Below are positions 1 through 9,539 of a DNA stretch of 64,000 nt, in pieces. The notes beneath the pieces are model-generated. The model was not told the origin of the DNA, did not search any database, and saw only the letters and a list, made by a program, of their open reading frames with translations. This DNA comes from Lingula anatina (taxonomy: Eukaryota > Brachiopoda > Lingulata > Lingulida > Lingulidae), in the NCBI RefSeq assembly GCF_001039355.2, contig NW_019775610.1:164269-228268 (forward strand), in the 5' to 3' direction. Each line of letters begins with the position of its first letter. The first letter of the stretch is position 1. A program made the translations under genes and the position numbers.

Positions 1-2981
1 CTACTACTGAAGATGTTGCTGTTGTAGATGCCGATGTTAAAGCCTGGGCAGATGAAGATGTTGCTACTGCTGCAGCAGATGATGTCGAAGCCTGGACAGG
101 TGAAGATGTGACAACTGCTGTGGCAAACAATGTTAAAGGCTGGTCAGATGAAGATGAAGCTACTGCTGATGCAGATGTTGAAGCCTGCTCAGATGAAGAT
201 GTTGCCACTGCTGCAGCAGAAGATGTTGAGGCCTGATCAGGTGAAGATGTAGCTACTGCTGATGCAGATGTTGAAGCCTGGTCGGATGAAGATGTAGATA
301 CTGCTGCAGCAGATGTTGCCACTGCTGCAGCAGACGATGTTGAAACCTGGTCGGACGATGTTAACACTGCTGCAACAGAAGATGTAGAAGCCTGGTCTGA
401 TGAAGATGTTGCTACTGCTGCAGCAGATGTTGCTACTGCTGCAGCAGAAGATGTTAAGGCCTGGTCAGATGAAGATGTGGCCACTGTTGCAGCAGATGTT
501 GAAGCCTGGCCAGATGAAGCTGTGGCTACTACTGAAGCAGAAGATGTTGCTAATTCTGCGGCAGAAGATGTAGAAGCCTGGTCTGATGAAGCAGTGGTCA
601 CTGATTCAACAGATGTAGAAGCCTGGTCAGATGAAGATGTTGCTACTGCTGCAGCAGATGTTGTTACTGCTGCAGCAGAAGATGTTGAGGCCTGGACAGA
701 TGAAGATGAAGCTGCCGCTACAGCAGAGGATGTTGGAAGTTGGTCTGATGAAGATGTTGTTAGTGCTAAAGCAGAAGTTGAAACCTGATCAGATGAAGCT
801 GTGGCTACTATTGAAGCAGAAGATGTTGCTAATTCTGCAGCAGAAGATGTAGAAGCCTGGTCTGATGAAGCAGTGGTCACTGATGCAACAGATGTAGAAG
901 CCTGGTCAGATGAAGATGTAGATACTGCTGCAGCAGATGTTGCTACTGCTGCAGCAGAAGATGTTGAGGCCTGGACAGATGAAGATGAAGCTGCCGCTAC
1001 AGCAGAGGATGTTGGAAGTTGGTCTGATGAAGCAGTGGTCACTGATGCAACAGATGTAGAAGCCTGGTCAGATGAAGATGTAGATACTGCTGCAGCAGAT
1101 GTTGCCACTGCTGCAGCAGACGATGTTGAAACCTGGTCAGACGATGTTAACACTGCTGCAACAGAAGATGTAGAAGCCTGATCAGATGAAGAGGTTTCTA
1201 CTGCTGAAGCAGATGTTGAAGGTTGGTCTGATGACGTTGTTGCTGCTACTGACGCAGAAGATGTTACTTCTGCTGCAGCAGACGATGTTGAAACCTGGTC
1301 AGATGATGTGGCCACTGCTGCAGCAGACGATGTTGAAGCTGAGTCTGATGAAGATGTGGATACTGCTGCAGCTGAAGTTGAAGGTTGGTCTGATGACGTT
1401 GTTGCTGCTGCTGAGGCAGAAGATGTTACTACTGCTGCAGCAGATGTTGAAGCTGAGTCTGATGAAGATGTTGCCAATTCTGAAACAGTAGATGTTACTT
1501 CTGCTGCAACAGACGATGTTGAAGCCTGGTTGGATGATGTGGCTACTGCTGCAGCAGACGATGAAACCTGGTCAGATGAAGATATTGCAATTGCGGAAGC
1601 AGAAGATGTTGCTATTGCGGAAGCAGAAGATGATGAAGGTGACGATATTGCTACTGCGGAAGCAGATGTTGAAATCTGCTCAGATGAAAATGTGGCTACT
1701 GCTGAAGCAGGTGATGACGCCTGGTCAGATAAGTCAGATAAAGATGCGGTTGCAGCTGCAGCAGATGTTGAAACCTGGTCTGATGAAGATGTTCCTATTG
1801 CTAAAGCAGAAGATGAAGCTATTGCTGTAGCAGACGATGATGAAGCTGAGTCTGATGTAGATGTTACTACTGCTGAAGCAGTGGATGTTACTTCTGCTGC
1901 ACCAGAAGATATTGTAGCTGAGTTTGGTGAAGATGTTGCTACTGTTGAAGCAGAAAATGTTGATGCCCGGTCAGATGAACTTGTGCCTACTGCTGCATCA
2001 GAGGATGATAAACTCTGGCCAGCTGAAGATGTGGCTACTGCTACAAACGATGTTGAACCCTGGTCTGATGAAGCTGTCGCTATTGCTGAAGCAGAAGATG
2101 TTGCTACTCCTGCATCCGAAGATGTTGAAGACTGGTCAGTTGGAGATATGGCTGTTGCTGTAGCAGATGTTGAAGCCTGATCAGATAAAAATGTGGCTAC
2201 TGCTGAAGCAGAAGATGTTGAAGCCTGGTCAGATAAAGATATTGCAACTGCTGAAGCAGAAGATGTTGCTGCTGCTGTAGCAGACGATGTTGAACCCTGG
2301 TCTGATGAAGGTGTCGCTATTGCTGTAGCAGATGTTGAAGCCTGGTCTGATGGAAATGTGGCTACTGCTGCAGTAGAAGATGTTGCTACTCCTGCAGCAG
2401 AAGATGCTGAAGCTTGGTCAGATGAAGAAGTTGTTACTATTGGAGCAGAAGATGTGGTAGCTGCTGCGTTGGAAGATATTGATGGTTGATCAGAAGAAGT
2501 TGCAACTGTGGTTGCAATAGAGGAAGTTGAAGCCCTGTCAGATGAAGATGCTTCTGATGCAGATGATACTGCTACGGCCGTACTAGCCGACAATGTGGTA
2601 ACTCCTGTCGATAGGTCGCCGGTAGCTGACGCTGTTGTTGCTGAAGATACTTCTGTTGAGGATGTCACAGTCTGTGTCGCTGAAGCAGTGACGGAGCTTG
2701 GCGCTTGGGTTGGTGTTGTTGTCGGGGGGATTGGTGATGCTGAGGTTATCCCAACACGCGGAGAAGCAATTGAGTCGTCCTTAATTTTTATATTAGTACC
2801 GCTTAATGGGAAGTAAGGCCCAAAATTAATATCTGCTTGAATCTGTAACGTTCCAAGTATGGCCTCGATATATATTGTTACCTTGTTTTGGTTGTTTACG
2901 TTGCTTCGGTAAGTTTCGACTTTAGCTTTTAACTGGGCTTCCATGAATATGAGTCGAAAGAATACAATGGCACTTCCATTT
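1..2981 (-). CDS. SEA-mucin gene, last exon in window: SEA end plus mucin repeats
   Basis: This frame is open for 993 codons from the TTTGCTTTCAG acceptor to the left edge, with no stop. It starts NGSAIVFFRLIF, the sheet and cleavage loop of a SEA domain. It continues through KAKVETYRSNVNNQ and VTIYIEAILGTLQIQ to about position 2780, then enters the Ser/Thr/Ala repeat. Repeat blocks share SSSDQAS and TSAAAVATS. Wherever the plus-strand frame acquires a TGA, the minus-strand codon changes silently (GAC to GAT, Asp). This shows that the minus strand is the one under selection. Confidence 0.75.
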
Positions 2982-4547
2982 CTGAAAGCAAAATGTTTTT
3001 TCTTGAAGTGTCTGCATAAATCTGAACAGCTCCTGCATCGGGATGTTTCTAGGTAATGCTTTTAGCACATAACATTTTAATGGTATTGAATATTACGAAA
3101 TTACGATGCCCACAGAAACTTTTAAAAAATAAAACATACCGCTATACATTTAATATATTATAATATTTGACTCAATAATATTTCTTTTACCGAAAACAAC
3201 TGCTTCCTATGAAAAAGGGTGGGATTTTTCAAGCGTAGAATAATATTTTATCAATTTACCTTCATTGCAATAAAATAAGAGTTATACTTACTGAAATCCT
3301 AGAACTTCACAAGAAGCAGGAGCGATGGAAAGGTTACTCGAGGCGTAAAGCTGCGTTATCTGATAAAATAAATTTCCCTTTGCGTAAAATCCGAGGAAAG
3401 TATTTGATTAAGCACTTTTACTTTGATCAATTATTAAAGAAATTTTAATTTCCAACTATAGATACAGGCATCGGATGCTCCAATGCTCGGCTGTTCCCTA
3501 AGAGAGCATAAGTCTAAATTTTCATTTCCATTCCATTCCATTCCAGCTTAACTTTACAAAATATATTACTATACGAAAGAATATGAAAAGAAACAATGTT
3601 CTTTAAGACCGTGTGTTACTAACACTTACCCCCTTACAGAACTCGTTGGACAGATTGATGTATTCAGCACTGGTGTTATCAGCAAGTCCTGGGGTGTATG
3701 GCTGGATGAGGGTAAGATTGGTCTCCGCAGTGACTGAAAGGGATGGAACCTTTTTAGTAAGCTAGTGGAATGTTTTAAAACAGCTTAACAATGAAGAAGC
3801 TTATTTTGATGATGAATTATTGAAAAAGACTGAAGGAACAGGGTATGTCAAAAAAACTGTAAATAACATAATCGATCGAAATAAAAACTGAAACCAAAAT
3901 ATAAGCGTTCCTCCAACTGAATGAGGGTTTATTTTATTCTGTGGCACGCATCTCTCCACGTACCATAATATACCGGCTCTGGAGTTGTCACAGTTGTCGC
4001 AGTCGTGGTCGACGTTGATCCAAGCCTCTCTGGCTGTGTTCCGCTTCCAGTTACTGTTAAGAGAAAATAATAATTGGGGTTTAGGTGAAAATATCTTTAA
4101 TACGCTATAGGAGTTATTGCAACCCGGTGAGGCATTAAATTTGTAGCATTAAATAATCGCCCATTATTAACTTTCAGCAACAGACAAAATTTGAGAATCA
4201 CAAAAATTAAACAATTGTATACGAAAGAGCATACCTGCGAAGTATATGCCTACACCTGCCATAGCGATAGCAATAGCGACACCTATGATAGCCAGGGCCA
4301 CTAAAACCTTCACCATCTTGGCTTTCTTCGATTTCGTGGAATATGTGGTGTAGGACTCCAGTTCACTCTCCTCTCTGGGAGGTCTCAAATAGGTGGGCGG
4401 GAGGCGATGGAAGGGGGAAGCACCTGTCCGACTAAAACGACGATTTATACTAATATGTACAAGACAATAATAGATGTTGCCAAGTGATCTTTCACAATAT
4501 AATACAGGAGTACTGATAAAACTTGAACCTAATCTCTCCCAGCACAC

Positions 4548-4593
<46 letters not shown>

Positions 4594-7500
4594 ACATATT
4601 TTATTTTATACAAAAAATACAAAAAAAAATGCACGTGAGGATGTGCACGTGCCAGACAGATACCTGTCATAACTGTCATATTTGTACGCCGATATTTCGT
4701 CATGGTAGCTAAGTTTACTGTCTTGGTCGTCATAGACAACGCCATATTTCCCATGTCCTATAGGTGCCAAGTACAGCCCGCGTGGCCACTGAAACATAAG
4801 ACAAGGGGTTAGTACTGTATACTACAGGCCAGTGATAAAAGCAATTCAACGCACAAATTCTCTATGGACAGTAAAAAACTGTATACAGTAGCGTTTTGTA
4901 ACGTGCTTGTGCTGGGATTCACTTCATATTATGTACTTTGGGTCTCGCTCTGTGCTTTCTGGGTTGCTAACTTTCGGCTTGGTTAGGGGCCTACTTGCTT
5001 GCGCGTTTGCTATTACTGAAGCGTTCACCGATAGTATTTTGTGTCTGCAGGGAACCGGTTTGTTCGTTTTATTAAGTGAGATGTAAAAAAGAAGTAATGT
5101 TCTTCGACTCAAATTATAATTCGCGAATTATGATCAAGTCATACATTATTCATGTTTAAATGTATAGGCCTATCGGTATGGACCTTAAACTGTATACAAA
5201 TATAAAATCTTTGCTGTTTAATACATGCTGGTACCTGTTTGTAGTGAACAGAAAAGAAACCAAGTAGTACAGAAGATCATGAGAAAAAAGCTTTGCAGTC
5301 CCTGTGTCTTACAATTTCTTTACTGAATCAAATACACCAAACACTTGTGTCACCATTGCTCTAAATGTCAATAACTGTGACTCGTTCTCCGTTGTGCACG
5401 TGTTGAGAACAGTAATGGTAGAAGAAATACGGGTACGAACAACAAGAATTCTTACTGTAATCTTTCATTGTCAGGCGTCGCATGGTAATGGCAAAATTAT
5501 CCCGGGTAGATCAGACCATATGAAAGAGAGTTCTGAATGTGACAGTAATGACAGTGCAGAGGGAGGCATTTTCAATCGTTAAATCATACAAAGAGACAGC
5601 CATGACAGAGTGCAGTTATTGTATCCTCAGTATACAATAGGTGCGTTACGCCACATTACTGCGCCCAGGTCGAGTTTTCGCCTTGTGGCTATACAAGCAA
5701 GATCCTGGTATCTTTCCTTTTTAATTCTATGTTGCTTTGTAAACGTTTTATCTCCCTCGTGCCATATCCACATACGAAGATCGATCTGTAAAGGTAATTC
5801 TACCTACAAACATACAAAACCTACCTAAATAATCTAATATAACTCTGCCATTTTGTGATTCGTGAATAAAAGTTATAATATAAAGTTTTAGGTGCAGCAT
5901 TTTTTATCTTTGCTCAGGTGTTTACATGTTAATTTTTTTTTTTAAATACTGAGATTGGGCCAAAATCATTGACTGACATCATTAATTTGAAGAAATAATT
6001 AGCCTATATGGGGAATGGCAGTACTCACATACAGAAGTATATCTCTAGGTACTTTTAAAAAAGACTGCAGGATTGTAAGTTTCGTTCATGCCACGGTACT
6101 CATGGTACTGATAGGCAGTATTGATCAACACACCTCTGTGAATTCTACATGAAACAGAATAAAATTAACCTATCTTTTACAAAGTAATGCGTTTTCGATT
6201 TCCCTCTGTCGCTTTTGCCGAATAGATATTTTCATCTAAATCATGTATGCAATCGGGCTTGTGACTGTTGCATGCGATATCATGAAGTAATGTACTGTAC
6301 TGAACAGAACTGACAACAACAGACCGACAAAATTTTACACAAATTTATCGGGAATAAGCACATATACATATAGAGCTTAACATAAAGAAGCAAAGAAGCG
6401 CATATTAAATTATTATGTTCACAAACAGCATTTTCGCAACAGGTTGTGCTTAGGCATTCTTTCCAAGCTAAATCTATCCTTGTTTCGAACCTGCATCAAT
6501 CAGTCGAATTAACGAAAGCGTTGGCATTGTATCATTTCCACAGTGGTGTAGGGTCACGCCTTTCTTACAAGGGCATAATGACGGGATCAGGCGCTTATAT
6601 TGTACTAATACTGTGTGCATATGGATCACCTGAATAGGACTGGGTATCTGATAGCCATGCCATTTGTTTAAGTGGAATCCACCTGTATTAAACAGGGTGG
6701 CATTATGTACAAATACGACCAGTTTCTATATACTTCTGTCTCGTCACATTCCGTAATACTTAGACAAAACAAGGTTAATATCCATTACGTTATTATAATT
6801 TCTTGTCTTATTGCATAATTGTCTTTACTATTCCCATGTCGAGTATCTCAGTGATTCCCTCGACCACGAAAGTTTTCGTGTAATTATTAGACAGAGCAAA
6901 AAAGTCTCTCTATTCTTGTAGTATTATAAAACTGTGTGTTTGCCATATGCAGCTCTGCAAGGCAGTCCTTCTTTGAAATATTGCGTAATAGGGAAATTGC
7001 CGTTCCAAATATGTAATTCTATAATTTGGAATACCAGCCTATTTGTCAACCGTGATATTTCGGGCTACTTCAGGCTATTGCTACTTGGCGTTTTACAGTG
7101 GATATTAGCAAACCTACAATTATTTAAATAGCTGACTATTGTGTGACTGGTTTATGGAAACACGCTGCGAGGCGGCACACCTTGCTTGCCCCAAAACCGT
7201 TATTCTATCCACACGTTTTGACGCTGTGCACTAAACATGAATTTCATAGAAGATATTTCTTGGGGCACCTGAGCGTCTTTAATTATATTTTATTTATATT
7301 TATTTATTTATTTATGCAGAAAATTACAAGATTTACTAGCTAGAGACTAATGACACTTTCAAAATACCTATATATTTTACTGTAGGAAGTTAATATTTGC
7401 TCATGCATTAATGCGAATTATTACGTGTACTTTTGTTAACGCAACAATATATAACCATACAACAGGTTTTCATGATTATGGAAAAATATCAAAATTAGAA

Positions 7501-9396
7501 ACTGAAATTATCAATGCCATTGCTCGAGGGATCATCCAATTATTAGGTCTCTGCACCTCCGGATTCTTTGTGAAACCGCAAAATATACAAAAGAAATCGA
7601 CAAGCCTGTTGTGGCATTCAGTAAATTACATACTTGACGAAAAGTCCAATTGTTAAATATGTGTCTGAAGTTGACATTCTTTAAAGTATGTTTCATTCAT
7701 TGTATTGCGAACTAGATTGTTTTATATAACAGTATCCTTACTGTGAACTTAACCTACCCTCTACCAGGGCGACTGATAGATTTTTTACAGATATTCACAG
7801 ATATGTCTCTAGATAGATAGATGGTCATTTTGGTCAACAAAGTTTGAACCAAAATGGCCATCTATCTAGAGACATATCTGTCAACATCTGTGAAAAATCT
7901 ATCAGTCGCCCTGGTAGAGGGTAAACTTAACCCAGCCCTACCCAGCAAAAGCTTAAATATGTCAGTCTTAACGGATACTTACGACTCATTAAATATATTC
8001 AACAGGTGTGTCGATTTAAAAATGAGCTTTACAAGCAAGAAAAACACTTGACAGTGAGTGAATACTAATAAAACTTTCTCTTAAACAAACAGCAATTGTA
8101 ACTAATGATTGTTTCCCATATTTATTTTCTGAACTAAAAGCAGCATAAATTAAGCTTAAAATAAACATTAGTCCTTGACAATTCAATCAGCTAAGGATCA
8201 ACAGGTGACACTTGTTCTAAATTAAATTTTAAAAACTTGAAAATACTGGAACATAACCGCACTGTACTGCTTGTAAATGGAACCACCAATTACTCGCACA
8301 TATGAGGCATTATCCATCCCTTTACCGTAATAGCAGCTCACTTCATTATCAAGAAATGCTTGCATTATTCTGCTGAATAGTACCTTAGTACCTAGCCTAC
8401 AGTATAGCTAAGAGAAGTATCCAAAGACAACACAGAGGGCACACTTTTCTTTTTATATTTGGACGCTCACCTAAGAGGGCTTATCCTTTTAAACCCCTTT
8501 TCAGGGAAATCGCATAGTTTGGCCTGGCTGTAAGCAAATGGCAGAAGGACTCTGTATGATGTAAGAGTTCAGGTTTTAGCTCATCCCACACTTAAACAGC
8601 CTGAACTCTTACATCTTACTTTTTTGTCGTAAAGTTGTAAAGTTTTTTCGTAGCGCGTGTTCTTGTCGCGTAAAATCACACCGGGCCTGCAAGTTATGAA
8701 GTTGCTGGTCCCGCCCTTTCAGCCATGTTGGTTTTGACCATTGCTCGGCCACTGTCTTCACAAACCCCATACCCTCTGTCCAGTGTTGCGTGCAATTCGC
8801 TTGAGGAATATGGCATAAACTTACCCCTGATATTTATATGAAATATCTTTTTCCGATGTAAGGTTCACTTGCCTTACTTCACTATGCCCTACATTGTACA
8901 TTGTATCACATATCGACCCACAGGTGTTCGATTGTCCCGAGGAGTGTCCAGCAGAGTGGTCAGTTAGGGGTCAGTAGCCCAGAATTTATCGACTTGAAGA
9001 AGATGAAACATTTTTATTTTTAAGTAAAAGTCTCACTCCATCTGTCACTTGCATCACTCCGGTAATGTCCACTGCTGATCTTATTTATTTTTGTGTTGTG
9101 TCCATTAGTGAAATTAACTATGGACAGGGGCCACGCCCCTTGTCCACGAAAAGCGCACGCCGTTTTCTCTTACTGAAAGTTTTTTCTTTACAGAGCTCTG
9201 TGGATTAAAAAAGTTATACAAAGCCAGTGGCCTACATCCATACATCCTGTATTCCACTCACTTAAAGTAGTCTACAGAAAAATGTTCAGCTTAAATTCTG
9301 AAGCATAAACCTAGCAAATGTGCTTCTGATAAAAAATAATTTTCACTCAGGTACCACACTCACCTGAAAATCCTCGTATCTCGCTCTCCAGGACAT
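1..9396 (-). CDS. SEA-domain, mucin-like single-pass membrane protein (3' end beyond window)
   Basis: Seven coding exons (9364-9396, 4664-4788, 4235-4431, 3964-4053, 3630-3733, 3292-3359, 1-2981) join with matching phases. Residues 1-94 are a Tyr/Pro/charged cytoplasmic tail beginning MSWRARYEDFQ. Residues 95-118 are a very hydrophobic helix preceded by a Lys-rich stop (KSKKAK), so the N terminus is probably inside. A short Thr-rich stalk follows, then a SEA-like domain at about residues 155-265, with N-glycosylation sequons and the turn NGSAIVFF. The rest (to at least residue 1199) is a Ser/Thr/Ala repeat with recurring SSSDQAS and TSAAAVATS blocks, a likely O-glycosylated mucin tail. SEA domains occur in cell-surface mucins and adhesion proteins. 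The role here is inferred from architecture only: surface coat, adhesion or sensing. The stop codon lies left of the window. Confidence 0.72.
2..2490 (-). repeat. Coding tandem repeat of the mucin-like tail
   Basis: Imperfect units of roughly 45-70 bp are built from two modules. One gives TSAAAVAT-type residues, the other SSSDQAS. A 279-bp (93-codon) higher-order copy is visible: the block around 530-800 recurs around 809-1080, with a third partial copy from about 1020. All length changes are multiples of three, as expected of a coding minisatellite. Confidence 0.8.
3292..3359 (-). CDS. SEA-mucin gene, coding exon 6 (middle of SEA domain)
   Basis: 68 bp encoding ITQLYASSNLSIAPASC and EVLGFQ. 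It is flanked by TTTTATCAG and a perfect GTAAGTAT donor. The split Gln codon (CA plus A) joins it to the NGSAIV cleavage-loop exon, which fixes the reading frame of the long terminal exon on the minus strand. Confidence 0.62.
3630..3733 (-). CDS. SEA-mucin gene, coding exon 5 (first part of SEA domain)
   Basis: 104 bp. It encodes TAETNLTLIQPYTPGLADN and then TSAEYINLSNEFCKG. The Y-x-x-L-x-x-x-F spacing is typical of helix 1 of SEA domains. It contains the sequons NLT and NTS. The CCTTTCAG acceptor and GTAAGT donor are both strong. Confidence 0.62.
3964..4053 (-). CDS. SEA-mucin gene, coding exon 4 (Thr-rich stalk)
   Basis: 90 bp between a CTTAACAG acceptor and a GTACGT donor. It encodes a short Ser/Thr stalk (STSTTTATTVTTPEP) next to the membrane, likely O-glycosylated. 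Phases match on both sides. Confidence 0.65.
4235..4431 (-). CDS. SEA-mucin gene, coding exon 3 (transmembrane segment)
   Basis: 197 bp. It encodes a Pro/Arg-rich juxtamembrane stretch, the basic cluster KSKKAK and a 24-residue hydrophobic segment (VLVALAIIGVAIAIAM followed by AGVGIYFA). The basic side faces the N terminus, so by the positive-inside rule this is a type II orientation with the SEA domain outside. The GTATGC donor leaves one base, matched by the next exon. Confidence 0.75.
4542..4596. repeat. (CA)n microsatellite
   Basis: About 27 CA units with a few interruptions, in the intron between coding exons 2 and 3 of the SEA-mucin gene, close to the exon 2 donor side. Confidence 0.95.
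4664..4788 (-). CDS. SEA-mucin gene, coding exon 2 (cytoplasmic tail)
   Basis: 125 bp between a TTTCAG acceptor and a GTATCT donor. It encodes a Tyr- and Asp-rich tail (GKYGVVYDDQDSKLSYHDE and AYKYDSYD). Several Tyr residues in acidic context could be phosphorylation or endocytosis motifs (inference). It ends with two bases of a split codon completed by the next exon. Confidence 0.65.
7748..7930. mobile_element. Fold-back (MITE-like) element, about 80-bp arms
   Basis: The left arm (about 7748-7838) and right arm (about 7847-7930) are near-perfect reverse complements around a loop of about 8 bp. Both arms share CTCTACCAGGGCGACTGATA and a tract reading ACAGATATGTCTCTAGATAG. No coding capacity. 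This is consistent with a non-autonomous DNA element or an inverted duplication. Confidence 0.7.
8558..8615. repeat. Short inverted repeat
   Basis: GATGTAAGAGTTCAGG at 8558-8573 is repeated inverted at 8600-8615, separated by 26 bp. It could form a 16-bp hairpin stem. Function unknown. Confidence 0.75.
9364..9396 (-). CDS. SEA-mucin gene, coding exon 1 (start codon)
   Basis: ATG at 9396-9394 opens an 11-codon segment (MSWRARYEDFQ) ending at a consensus GTGAGT donor in phase 0. It joins in frame to the next exon, which starts WPRGLY. The start is supported by the TATA box about 135 bp upstream. Two short upstream reading frames in the leader (ATG at 9506 and near 9435) may temper translation. 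Confidence 0.65.
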
Positions 9397-9530
9397 CCTA
9401 GTTAAAATGAACAGTATCCTTTTAGATCCACATGAGTTTTAATGGAGAGAAGTATTTTTTTTTCAAATCATTCACCACAGTCACTCCCTGTGCCGGAAGT
9501 CACCATGAGAGGAATCCCTCAGCTCTGTCG

Positions 9531-9539
9531 CCTTTTATA
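9531..9539 (-). promoter_or_regulatory. TATA box of the SEA-mucin gene
   Basis: Minus strand reads GGGTATAAAAGGCG, a canonical TATA box. Transcription would be expected to start 25-30 bp downstream, near 9505-9510. That gives a leader of about 110 bp before the ATG at 9396. A second weaker TATATAA lies on the same strand near 9741. Confidence 0.6.

Larger units (their letters stand above)
4789..9363. other. Intron 1 of the SEA-mucin gene
   Basis: 4.6-kb AT-rich intron. No supported exon was found on either strand. It holds a long fold-back element (7748-7930), a short palindrome (8558-8615) and A/T-rich simple sequence. Short reading frames here (for example 5304-5828 and 7411-8051, plus strand) lack splice context and recognisable similarity. 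Confidence 0.5.

Noticed and set aside
477-2816. Plus-strand acidic repeat protein frames
   Set aside because: They are broken by TGA codons that are silent on the minus strand, and have no start or splice context. The minus frame is fully open and continuous with SEA-domain exons.
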